NCBI GenBank assembly: GCA_037367405.1
Contig: JAZKJV010006056.1
Location: forward strand, 104,501-168,500
Direction of reading: 5' to 3'
Length of the DNA: 64,000 nt
Origin: Ottelia alismoides
Taxonomy: Eukaryota > Streptophyta > Magnoliopsida > Alismatales > Hydrocharitaceae
The notes under the pieces were generated by a model, which worked only from the letters and a program-made list of their open reading frames with translations, ran no database searches and was not told the DNA's origin. Shown here piece by piece: positions 26,063-37,700 of this stretch (its first letter is position 1; every line of letters begins with the position of its first letter). Both the position numbers and the translations under genes were made by a program.

Positions 26063-27320
26063 GAAATCGATGACTAATAGAGAGTAGATGCATAAACGTG
26101 TAGTAGGTGGGCGTGTTATAGAGACCCTTCAAAAAGGTAATCAAGAATTTGTGGAATTTGCTTATATCCAAGGTTCTCGTGTGGTAGATTCCAATGGTAC
26201 TATCTTGTGTCCATGTCAAAAGTATCATTTATTAAACAAGAGATCTAAAGATGAAATTCAATTGCATCTTTATAAAAAATAATTTCATGGAAGGATATCA
26301 AATTTGGTTGAGGTGCAGTGAGGTCTTCAATGACACGATTAATGAGTTAAATAATGTTGACATTATCAATCCATTTGTGGATATGGTTATGGATGTTGTA
26401 GGTCCATATTTTAACACTGATTGTCCAGACGAAGAGGAACCACATGATGAGATAGTAGACTTCTACGAGTTGTTAAAAAAGGCAGAAGAACCATTATTAT
26501 TGGGTTGTAAGACATATTCAAAAGTTGCAATAATTTCAAAACTTCTATCGATGAAGATGGTGCATACTATGACAGATTGTAATTTTGATGTCATACTTAT
26601 AATTACCAAGAAAATATTACTCGAAGATGCCGAATTACCTATAAATTATTACAAAATTAAAAAAAATGACGTGGAAGATGGGTTTAGCTCAAGTTAAGAT
26701 AGACTCTTATATAAATCATCAATATTACAGAGAACATGAGTATTTGACACGTTGTCCTGAATGTAATGAGCCAAGAATTTAAGAATCAAATAAGAGTAGA
26801 AAAGATATCAAAGAAAGTTTTATGTTATTTTCGTTAACTCTGAGATTGAAGCGATTATATTATTGTAAAGAAATAATGAAAAATATATTATGTCATACAG
26901 AGCATAGTCGTGAAAATATATGGAGCATCCGTCGAAGTCAAACTGTTAGAAGGAATTGATGTCAACCTTTTCTTCGTTTTTAGCGGAAAGAAGGGATTGC
27001 ATTAAAGGTTTATGTATAGACGGATTTAATCCTTATAGAAGAAATAAATATTACTCTAGTTGGTCAGTAATGACAACACTATACAATCTACCTCCATGGT
27101 TATGCAACAAGAGACAATTCATATTTCTATCATTGTTGTTTCCAGGACCTACGCAACTGGAAAAATATATCGACGTTTATTTACGTCCTCTCATAGATGA
27201 GTTGAAGATGCTCTGCTTTGATGGAGTGGATATATATGATGCAAATAAAAGTCAAACATTTAGTATGAAAGTAGCTCTACTCTGGATTATAAATGACTTC
27301 CCGACTTATGGAGTGCGATC
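26063..27320 (+). pseudogene. Decayed TNP2-type CACTA transposase
   Basis: The N-terminal piece resembles the transposase-associated domain of TNP2: MHKRVVGGRV, then EFVEFAYIQGSRVVD, a CPC motif and EIQLHLYKK. A TAG replaces the expected tryptophan just before MHKR, and the frame shifts in the A-run after LYKK (about 26,280). The next piece (26,287-26,697) has the TNP2-like EPLLLGCKTYSKV. After further stops, 26,974-27,318 keeps the conserved core with GLCIDGFNPY, YNLPPWLC and FPGPTQ, ending near DFPTYG. Homology then stops abruptly. The product is certainly non-functional. Confidence 0.85.
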
Positions 27321-28490
27321 TCAGCGATCGACTCGTCCGACCTCCACAGACTCACCTTCTTCTAGTAGGCAGCCTATCCCACATTTTCCTAATCAAAACA
27401 TGATATCATTGCCAAAATAAAACTTATCAAGTAAATTACAAAATAACACTTACACTCATAACTTTTTATAATGATACTTGTGCTCTTTTTTTTTTTTTTA
27501 CAAATTCACATCATTACCCCTCCGTTTGCTCATATTGCACTACAGAAGGACCACAAGATGAATTTTGTAAGAAATAGGGACACAAGTATAATTACAAAAA
27601 GTCAGAAGCAGAGGTCTTATCGGAAGAGCACATGTGTACAAATAATTGATATTTAAAGAACCTCATTCTTTATTTAAACACGATATCTTTGTCAATACAA
27701 GAATAAATCGAGTAAAACAATTTTTTTTAATGATAAATAACACACCATGAAAAATGACAACTTGCATAGATCCATGATGTTAGATCAGGAATAGAATAAA
27801 ACAATGTGAAATTGAATAGTATTAAGATGGGTCTTGTTTGGATGTACGATACCTCTATCTCGTGATAGAAGGACTTTATCTCATGATTAGCAATTCCGAA
27901 TGGATGATCATATCGTGATTAAATCATCCATTACGTCTTCAAATATATATTCACCATTTCCTTATAGCTCAAATACCCCGAACATGAATGAATGAAGCAC
28001 AAACTTCACTCATCATTTAGAGTAAAATGTGGCTGCTCTCTGGGAGGAGCCAACAGACTGCTCACACTTTCATTTTTTCTCTATTTTTTTATTTATTTTT
28101 GAATAAGTAAATAAATAAATATATTTCATCACTGTACCCTCAATATGACATCAAATTTCGTTAGAAATAAACTCCTATGCCCTCCATCCAGAATATGTCG
28201 ATTAAAGTAATTCTAAGACCGTTAAATTACATGTTCAGAATGGATGACATATGAGTCTCTGTTTCTGACAAAATTTAAATGACATATTAAGAGGATATAT
28301 TGATGAAAATATATATTTTTAGTTAGCAGCCCATTGAACCATTATTGTAACGGGCAAAAGAAGATTAAATTCGGGGCTTAGAATGCAAAATTCCCATCTC
28401 CCCCCCCCGTGCGGCGATGGACGGCTCCGATGACGTCCTATTTTTGAATGTTCGAAAACGAGCCAAATGCAGCACAGCCTCAGTGTATAT
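27321..28490. other. Upstream region of the TRM-type gene
   Basis: This AT-rich interval follows the truncated CACTA element. I see no supported gene. A sequence starting GGGTCTTGTTTGGATG at about 27,831 resembles the end of a PIF/Harbinger- or hAT-type MITE, but I could not find the opposite end. Distal promoter elements of the downstream gene would lie here. Confidence 0.4.
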
Positions 28491-28496
28491 TCTACG

Positions 28497-28504
28497 GATA
28501 TATA

Positions 28505-28545
<41 letters not shown>
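28497..28545 (+). promoter_or_regulatory. Possible TATA-like element and (GA)n leader
   Basis: A GATATATAATTAC stretch is followed by a perfect GA tract of about 18 units (28,509-28,545), some 70 bp before the predicted start codon. GA/CT tracts are common in plant 5' untranslated regions and core promoters. Whether this is the transcription start region is inference. Confidence 0.4.
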
Positions 28546-28547
<2 letters not shown>

Positions 28548-28615
28548 AAAACGAGCTCTCCCCATTTCCCCTCGCGGCTCCCCGCTTCACAGATAGAGAG
28601 CGCCGAGGGGATCCG

Positions 28616-28721
28616 ATGGAGATCGATCGCCAGAGGAGGCGCCACTCCAGCTCCCCCGCCAGAAGCCCTAAGGTTGATCATGCTGCATTGCGCTCGCCGG
28701 ATATCGCCCCCTATCGTCGTG
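28616..28721 (+). CDS. TRM-type gene, coding exon 1
   Basis: This exon encodes a basic N-terminus (MEIDRQRRRHSSSPARSPK...). The ATG is chosen because it opens the only frame that can splice to exon 2 in phase. The donor G|GTGAAG leaves phase 1, which the first two bases of exon 2 complete to a glycine codon. An alternative donor at AAG|GTTGAT (after SPARSPK) could join directly to exon 3 in phase 0, skipping exon 2. Only transcripts can choose between them. Confidence 0.62.
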
Positions 28722-31700
28722 GTGAAGCCTCGAATCACCTCTGGTTGTTAGTGTTTTGGGGACGTTTTTTGATGTTCCTGGAAATTTTGGCCTTAAGTCG
28801 GGTTTTGAGGTCGAAATGTGAGGTTCCGAGTAGAGATCTGTGTGAAAATTTGGAGTTTTTTTAGTTTGTGAGCATGCCGGATTGGCGCGGTCGAGCCTGT
28901 TTTGGTTTTACCAGGGTTTGAAACGTGGACGAGGAGTTCGTAGGGCCTTCTGCTGCTTTTGAAAATTGAAAATTTGAACTTGTGCCTTGTGTTTGGGTGT
29001 CTATACACATTTGAAAGGCTTTGGCTTTTTGTTTTTGGTCTCTTGCTTCTTGCTTTTTTTCCTTTTGGTTTCTATTATCCTACTCCGTTGCTTTTTCTTT
29101 TTTCTTTCAAACTTTTCGGCAAGTGCACTTTTTGTCACCCAGTAAGGTTAAGCCATTTTTTTCCAAGTAGTTTTCTTTTTTCTGCTCTCGTTTTCCTAAT
29201 GAAATCTCATTATTTTGCTGGCCGCTTTGTGCTATACTTAGAAATGGAACACATTCGGATTTCATTCTTGCACCTGTAGACTTCGCTTTTGATTCCAAGG
29301 CCGTGCACTGCAACAGCCGTGGAACATATCTTTTTTTGGAATCGAACTATTCCAATGGCATTACCAGATTTTAACTGCTGCTGCCTTAAAGATACCTTGA
29401 AAAAACTTTCGAAATGGTTTAAAACAAAGACACGTTCGACATGATTATAATAGATGGTAAATGCATAAATTGACACGAACACGTTTCACATTCATCGTTG
29501 AGTGACATATATATCATAATGACTTCTTGCATACAATTGTTTAAGCACAGGAAAAAAATATCTAGAAAAAACTTCACGCAATCCAGAATTCCGGTGAAAT
29601 AAAACATGAATGCTTATATAATTTATTATAGAAATTGATCTGTGTGACCAAAATGGATTAACATGCCTGAAAAGCTTGCATTTGAATCGGCATGATTAAA
29701 AGTCATATGACATGCTACTAAATCATGGAAATTCATAATTCACAGGCTTTACTTATTCAAAACTATCATGAAATGTTTGCCTGCTGGCGGCATGCCTCAA
29801 AATTTGTATATCCCCCAACACAACCTTTTACGCTAGTAGTACAGCTCATTGAATGTGCATGCACGCTTGGCCTTAGTAAGTCTATTTATAAAATTAATAC
29901 TGGAGCCTCCTGCCCTGACAAGAGAAATTAGAATTATCTCACTACTTTAGTTGAAGTGCGAGGTTTGTAAATATGACTCTTGTTATGTAAAGCTAAATAA
30001 CGCCTGAAACGGGACAGCCTTAAACAAATTCAAGAGAATTTGCTTGGCAGTTTATTTTACTGATAAAAATAAGCCATGTTGATGGATAGAATAAATATGT
30101 ATTTATCATATATTACTTAGTTTTTTCGCTCATAAATGTGATTTGTTGCACGTTCTATTATGCAGTTTCTTAATTTTTATATCTTCTTAAATTGCTTTAT
30201 CTCTCTTTTAAAAATGGGCCTGTCGTTTTTTTCTTAATCTTAAAGTAAGTCTTTTAATTGAGACCAACGTTTTTTTTGACTAGGGCGTAGGCAAGGAATA
30301 TCGGATGACAGTATGAATATGACTAAAAATGCCAAGCCTCAGACTGAAGAAAATAGGGTGAGAAGATTAGATAAAAGAAACTGCAATATTTTTCTTCTTT
30401 CATTCTTCCTATGACTGCACCAAGTAGTTACAATTTTATGCATACTCAATGAAGCGCTGAACTACAATTTTGTTAAGTTTTCATTCAAAATGCCAATTTG
30501 TTAATGAGACAAAGTTCCAGATCTTTTTATATTAGCTATTTCTCCTTTCCCTGTTTGGTAGACGGCACTTGTATTTTGGAAAGTTGAACATGTTGGGTAG
30601 ACTTTACGAAGTTCCTCAACATGAATTGTAAAATCAACCAAATTGAAGCCACTTGAAATTTATAGAAGGTGGTCCTGCCTCTTTGATTTCTATGCTGATA
30701 AGATGCAAGTGGGGATAGAGTGGACATATGGGAGCATTCCCTAGTCATTGACATGATGATCACCACACAACCCCTAAGCTCGATGGTGGTTCCTTTGAGG
30801 CATGGTAGGCAATATCGATATCGTTTCGATATCATGTCCATACGATATTTTGACGATATATCGGTGATATATTGCTGAAATATCGCCCATATCGACGCAC
30901 TTTTGTGAAGGAATAGCCTGAAAAGGAGAAAATATCGCCATCTCGATACCGATATCGGTCTCGTCTCGATATCGATATATGAGGTATATATTGCCGATAT
31001 ATCGTGATATTTCCTTCCATGCTTTAAGGCGGATGTACATCACAAAGAACCTGGTGATGTACTTTGGTTACTCAAGCGTGATATGCTGTGATCGGGAAAA
31101 GACAACACAAACTGAAAAGCTAGAAAGGAGGGGTTGTTCTGTGGAAGAAACTTGTAATACAGGGCAATACTCCCACATACTGATCAAAATGGGGGCTTAG
31201 AATTGGAACAATAGAGTTTCATCATAATAGAATCCTAGCTTGGAAGATGCATGGTGGTAGATCCTCTAAGGACGAAGAAAACCGTACGATACAACCCTCA
31301 CGACGAAGACAACGAAGGAAAATCTCTATTGCAAGGGTTAGGTCTCGTGTACTTTAAAGGATTGAAGACGGGAATAGGGATGGAATAGAGGCATGCAAGC
31401 TCAAGTGAACCAATAAGTCCGGGAAGGACGACCGAAGTAAAAATAGGATGACCTAGGAGGGGTTCGATCAGTTAAATATACAAATACTACCTACACCCTG
31501 TTTCTCCTCGAAAAGAATAAGGGCACTACACTCCATAAGATTTGATTTCAATAATACTGAGAAAATTACATAAAAATGTAGAACTCGTTCATGATAACCA
31601 TGCATACTTGAGATCATCCCCACTATCGTCAAGTATCTCCAGGGCATATACGGGGATTGAGCTGGACTTCTTTCTGTTTGCATCTGGAGGATCTAGGTCA

Positions 31701-34700
31701 TAAGGCACCACTTTCTCAGGAATTATATCCTATCTTCTCAGATGCCTCTATTACTGCAGTTGCCAGCAAAAACCTTGATTGTATAATTTCTTTTATACAA
31801 AAGAGAGTATTAAAGACTTCAAAGCAAACCATAATCGTGTCTATTCCTGGGCTATTTTTCGGATTAGTTGAACACCTTAAAGACCTGCAAATCAAGTGAA
31901 TTTGCACAATGTATTGGATCAGTTAAAGAAAGTCATAACTCAAAGTCATTGAAAACAATGGAGATGCCCATATAATTTTTTTCTCCAAGGTCAGCTAAAA
32001 AGTAAGATTCTAATCACATGCAAGCAAACACTACTCTTGTAAGAACCCACTTAAATGGTCTAGTGGTAGAAGTAGTGGGCTCCCACTCCAATGACCAGGG
32101 TTCCAACCCTACCCTCTCCCCCCCAACTATTGAAAAAAACACTACTCTTGTAAATCAGTCAGTAATATTTTTTCTTGATAGATGCAGTTTGAAATATGAG
32201 ATATATCGCTAGATTTACGTAATTTTTCATGGCAGTATCGACTTTTTCCAGAGTTATTCTTTGCTATAAATATTGTATGCTCTTTATTGGAATGACTTTA
32301 ATTTCTTTTATATAATTTTAAATGTTTTTTTTGAATTGCAGCAAAATTCTTCATTGAAGGCCAATGGACTGCCTATGAAAATGCTGATTAAAGCAGAATT
32401 GTCAAAAGAGGGGAAAGCAAGACACAATTCACCTGGCCTAATTGCTCGTTTGATGGGGCTTGATTCACTACCTGCTTCAGAACCTTTTCATTTACGCGAA
32501 CCAGGAGTATGTCCCCAAAAATCACTAAATAAGGATTGTTCTCGAAGTCTGTTATCTGCAGAACCAGAATGCAAAGATGTCTTCGAAGTTGTGGAGACGG
32601 TGATTGGCAAGAATGATGCACGTCCTACCTATCAGACAATGCCAAAGTGCAGCAAAATTGATACAGCTAAGGATTTTAAGGAAGGCAAATTTCCCAGCAG
32701 GAAATATCAATCCTGCAATAATCAGGCAAAACCTTTCAAGGAGCCACATGATGTGTCTGAAATGTTGGGCACCAAAGAAGATCTTTTTCTAAGGCTTCTT
32801 CAGGAACCCAGTTCTCTGCTTGCAAGGCACTTCTTGGATCTTGATTCTGTTTTGTCCAGTCCTGAATCGACCCACATAACGGTTTTAAAATCATCCAAGC
32901 CAAAAAAGGCTGAAAATGATGAGTTATATCGGGAATCATATAACAAAGATGAACACTATAGTAGAGGTCGACTGAGTGGCGGAATTTATAGAGAGAAATG
33001 CGATTCTGCGCTTTGTGCACAGTTAACTACTGTTCAACCGGCCAATGCGTCCCCTCAGTTGGCAAGGCCAAAGGTTGGGCAGAAATCAGAATCTTCCACT
33101 TGCAGCCTTCCTACTAGAATTGTTGTTCTAAAACCAAGCCTTGGGAAGATTTCTAATGCACATGATTTTTTACCATTGCAAAATTCCAACGAAGGCTCTC
33201 GGCCTGGTCATCGGAGGCACAAAAGTAGTGGAAGTTGCAACTTCTTGTCTGAGAATAGGGAGCACCAGAAGCTAATACATAACAACGAGATACAAGTAAA
33301 TAAATTCCATTGTTCTGGTGAAGGTTCAAAACAATTGTTGAAACCTGGAAGAAAGAGTAGAAGAAAGGACTCTTTTAAAGGTGAAGCTGATTCTGGGTGG
33401 AGGCAAATGAAATCTTTCTCTGCAGATAAAGCTGTAGTATATGGCAACTTGGACAGTTCAGCTGAATCTTTTGTAAGCAGGGAGGCTAGAAGGCATCTTT
33501 CTAGGAAATGGTCAATGTCTAATTGCCATGAGGGAGCGGGATATGTAGGTCTAGGTCCAAGGACACTAGCGGAAATGTTGGCTCTGTCTGATGGGGAAAC
33601 TTCTGTTAGCAATCTGTTGGATGCACATCCTAAAGAGTATTTTCCATTGGGAATAAGCAGCAGGAATGGGTGGAAAGACATCCAGCCAGTAAAACTAGCA
33701 AGATCAAGATCACTTCCATCATCGACATTTTTGGGAACTTCTAATTCAAGTGATGGAGAAGGAGCTTGTAACAATGTTGAGTGCCAAATGCTTGAAGGTG
33801 TAGTCAATATACCTCTAGGTATACCTCTGGAGGAACTGAACCAGCGTCAGAAGTTGGATGCTTCTGCTGGAAATGAAAAAATGCCTCTTTTGTTGGATGC
33901 CCTTGGAGACCTTGAAAGTGAACTATCAAGATGCAAAATTGGCGAAACTTTTGATACAAATTTTGCAACCGAAGTTGGTCTTTCATTTTCTGAACCTTCC
34001 GTTAGCTTTTATGATGCAGTGGCTTCTGCGGATGACATCCCTTCCCCTGAAAATGCAAATGAAAAATCTACTGCAGAAGCAATTGTTGATGGGTTGCTTC
34101 CGGATGGTGTTGCTGCTGACTGCATTGGGCACATCACAAGTAATAAAGCTGACGACATCTTTCTATCAAAGGTTGATGCCACTTTTTTTGCATCGTATTT
34201 AGTCTAATTTTTCCACCTTAAGTCGATTTAATCTGTTATTTATTCTGCATTTGATTGAACTCCAAGTTATATTTATAGCTTGCTTTGAAATTGATAATGC
34301 CATCTTGCTGCCTTAGTTGATTTTTTCCAAGGTTCGGTATGCAGTAGTTCAAGAGGGAGATATAATGTCATTTTGCCAAACTGTATTTTTGAGTAATGAT
34401 TGCATAAGGTTCATCTCATAAACAATAGCGGAGTGTGTAAATGCTTAAATTACTCCAAAATCTGTTTTTAATCAAGGGGTTTTTACATGACGAACCCTAA
34501 GAACTTTGTAAAATTACCTTCTTGACCCTACAATCTTCGTAATTATCACTTAACTTTAGTAAACTTGCTCTGTCTTACAATCTTCGTAATTATCACTTAA
34601 CTTTAGTAAACTTGCTCTGTCTTATGTCACAAACCCAGCGTTAAATTTTAATTTTATTTGGGTCAATAGCTTGGTTTATGTTGAAGAATGGTCTTGGTGG

Positions 34701-37700
34701 GCTTGTGTTTAGTCCCACATCTTGGAGTGGTGACTTTTGGTCACATTGGTGGGGCTATATAAAGAGCCCCACACCCTTTGTAACCTTTGAGAAAGTTAAT
34801 AGAAAAATCAGCCCTTTGAGGCGGTTCTCCTGTGGTTTCATCCCGCTCCTCACGGAGTAGGGTTCCACATAAAATCAAAGTCTTCATTTTATCTTATTAT
34901 TGCTTTGATCGCTTCCGCATTTCATATTTCAACATGGTATCAGAGCATAATATTACGTGCAGACTTGGTGTCGCCATACTTGGAGAGCTGTTCATTTTGT
35001 CTGAAGTTCTCAAGAGTGAGTAATTGGGTAATTTCCTTGTATAGTTCTTCATTGAAGGACGAGAACACCTTGAGGTCCTTAACAAGAATTTCAACAGCTT
35101 TCGCCCGGTCGCTCCTATCTAAAGCTTCGAGATACTTCTGCTTCCTTATCTCGAAGAAAATCTTCATGGAGTACCGGTTGTCCTCAACCTTGGTGAACCC
35201 GCGAAGATACCGTTCGACCTCATCCCACTCTCCCGCGATGACCTGGTCTTCGAAATGCTTCATGTTGAAGTAAAACCCTGACTCCTGCTCCAACCTGTGA
35301 ACTGTTTCCTTGAACTTCTCCTCATCCAGAAACTGCAAGATAAGAAAAACCAGCTCCCTGCTCAAGGAAGACATCACTCCCGATCCTACCGAAGGCTCCA
35401 CCGTTTCCAAATCCTTTTCCGGAGAATCCACAAGCTCTACCAGCGAACAATCGGCGAGAACTGGAAGAACAAATCGGGATTGCGCACAGCTGCGGTCCTC
35501 TCAACGGCTTCAAACCCTACCTGGTATTCTGTCAGGGTACTTTTCCCTGATACGAGCAGCTTCGATTTCTCCCACAGCTCGTTGGCGTCGAAGAAGCCAT
35601 GCACGCATCTCCTGTTGGCTGCTCCTGCGCAGATTCCTCTCATGCTCCTGCGCGCCACAGCGAGATCCCCCTCCATCCCTTCCAATGGCGGCTCTTGGTG
35701 GATTCACAAACCCTATGGCGGCGTGAACAGAGGTTCCCAAACAGGGAACCCTAGCAACGAATAAAGGGGGAGCATGTTACCTCTTTCCAAAAAAAATGGG
35801 AGGGCTTCAATGTTTTAGCCTAATGGGCCAATAGGGAGACTTTTTTTTCCGTTGGGCTTTGGACCCATACATTCTTTTGTTTATATTTCTTGTAAAGTCC
35901 AAGCAAGTGGGTTGCTGTTGCTTAGGGCAAACGAAGGCAGTAAACATTATAAAAAAAAGAAGGGAGATCGACTGATGTGAAAAATGAGGGGCTGTCTAAA
36001 AAAGAGAGAGAATTTGTGATGCCTTTGGTAAAAAAGGACACGCGGAAAAATGATTGAAAAAAGGAGGGGGCAAATATGTGAAAAAAATTGAGATTGAAAA
36101 AAAAAGACGGAAATTTGAGGGGATGTGAAAAAAATGAGATTGAAAAAAAAGGTGATGAAAAATTGAGTCGTGATGGAAAAATTGTGAAAAAATGAGATAA
36201 AAAAAGGAGAGATTAATGTTTGTGAAAAAAAAGACAGTCCAAAAAAAATGTTGGGACTGCAAAAAAACTTGTTAAACCTTCATTGTTCTCCCAACTTGGT
36301 CGTTTCCGACAAGCTTGGGAGAAAGGGGGAGTGATGGGTAGAGCATTCATGCTCTACCATTGTTGGGTAGTGGAGTCTTCCCTACCATTATTTGAAGTAT
36401 TGGGTGGAGGTTTCTGAGCCCTACCATTGTTTGAGGTGCTCTATTTGAGTACCTATATTTTGTGGAGTTCTCCAGAGGGAGACTCGTTGTTTGAGGTGCT
36501 CTATTCGAGTACCTATATTTTGTGGAGTTCTCCAGAGGGAGACTCATTGTGTTAGGTGCTCTATTCGAGTGCCTATGTTTTGTGGAGTTCTCCAGAGGGA
36601 GACTCATTGTGTGAGGTGCTCTATTCGAGTACCTATGTTTTGTGGAGTTCTCCAGATGGAGACTCATTGTTTGAGGTGCTCTATTTGAGTACCTATGTTT
36701 TGTGGAGTTCTCCAGAGGGAGACTCATTGTTTGCGGTGCTCTATTTGAGTATCTATGTTTTGTGGAGTTCTCCATTGGGAGACTCATTGTTGGCTCCATT
36801 CTCTATCAGTCGTGAACTCCACTATGTATGGATATTCCCACGGCATGTTTACATGGCCGTGAACTCCACTATGTATGGACATTCCCACGACGTTCTTGTT
36901 GGCCCTTCGGAGTGATGGAGCAGTCTTCAGTGAAGACATGTTGCGGGCCGGAGTACTCCATGATGAAGACTCAATTGCTGATCAGATATCTCTGCAGATC
37001 ATTATTCACACTCACGTCTCTAGTCCCTCCTCATCAACATGACATGAAAGCATCGTCTTCGGCAACAATCGACATCGTGCATTGAGTTGACATTGTATGT
37101 TTGTCATGTACTTTGTATGTGAGTGGGTGCATTCTTTTTATCCAAGCTTCGCATTGCATGCTTAGCTTGAGGGGGAGTGTTGAAGAATGGTCTTGGTGGG
37201 CTTGTGTTTAGTCCCACATCTTGGAGTGGTGACTTTTGGTCACATTGGTGGGGCTATATAAAGAGCCCCACACCCTTTGTAACCTTTGAGAAAGTTAATA
37301 GAAAAATCAGCCCTTTGAGGCGGTTCTCCTGTGGTTTTATCCCGCTCCTCACGGAGTAGGGTTCCACATAAAATCAAAGTCTTCATTTTATCTTATTATT
37401 GCTTTGATCGCTTCCGCATTTCATATTTCAACAGTTTAACATCGAGTAAATCTAACCACAACAAAATCATACAATGAATTTTGTTCCCTCCTCTCCCCTT
37501 CTCCCGATCGACGATGGTTGTGATGTCTTGCTTCTGTTGTCGGAGAGGGATCAAATGGAGGAAGACAACCAAGGAGTCTCTCCTCTCCTTCGATATTCAT
37601 GACGGCGGAGTTCCGATGTTGCAGAATCTAGAAAGGCAGTCTACTGCTGTAGTGCTGCAAGTCCAATGAGGTTGATTGGGTCCACTTCTGAAGATGATTG

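Larger units (their letters stand above)
23765..27320 (+). mobile_element. CACTA (En/Spm-like) element, 5' end intact, 3' end missing
   Basis: The left end CACTACAAAAAAAAG is the hallmark terminus of plant CACTA elements. It is followed by about 290 bp of subterminal repeats built on GAGCACATGTGCTC half-sites (23,815-24,055). The transposase remnant at 26,063-27,320 has the same orientation. No matching TTGTAGTG terminus follows, so the 3' part is deleted or lies in unrecognised sequence. The stretch 24,060-26,060 would be 5' untranslated and intronic sequence of the transposase gene. Confidence 0.75.
34679..37433 (+). mobile_element. Small non-autonomous Copia-type LTR element A with captured gene pieces
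   Basis: Two 256-bp LTRs (TGTTGAAGAATGG...TTTCAACA), the Copia-type PBS TGGTATCAGAGC, a polypurine tract TTGAGGGGGAG and a perfect duplication GTTTA (34674-34678, 37434-37438) define the element. The 2.24-kb interior has no gag-pol. It holds an antisense TOPLESS-type fragment next to the PBS, a short ATG8-like match, an A/G-rich tract (35,940-36,280) and a 60-bp tandem repeat. The LTRs are nearly identical, so the insertion is young. It sits inside the Mutator-like element. Confidence 0.92.

Noticed and set aside
26088..26697. Functional two-exon gene downstream of the CACTA end
   Set aside because: The pieces are TNP2 transposase segments with a nonsense codon and a frameshift between them.
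28448..28864. 138-residue frame starting upstream of the predicted start as the real first exon
   Set aside because: Its N-terminal part is the translated GA tract (Arg-Glu repeats). Only the frame from 28616, cut at the donor 28721/28722, joins the downstream exons in phase.
32043..32136. True tRNA gene
   Set aside because: A- and B-box-like motifs are present, but no cloverleaf acceptor stem can be formed, and the A tail plus 17-bp duplication show a SINE.
35940..36280. Telomere- or centromere-type satellite
   Set aside because: It is an irregular A/G-rich tract without a fixed unit. It lies inside element A and has counterparts in D and E.
36409..36795. CRISPR-like array or repeat protein
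   Set aside because: The repeats are directly adjacent 60-bp units without unique spacers, in a plant retrotransposon. The peptide repeats on both strands follow only from the period being a multiple of three.
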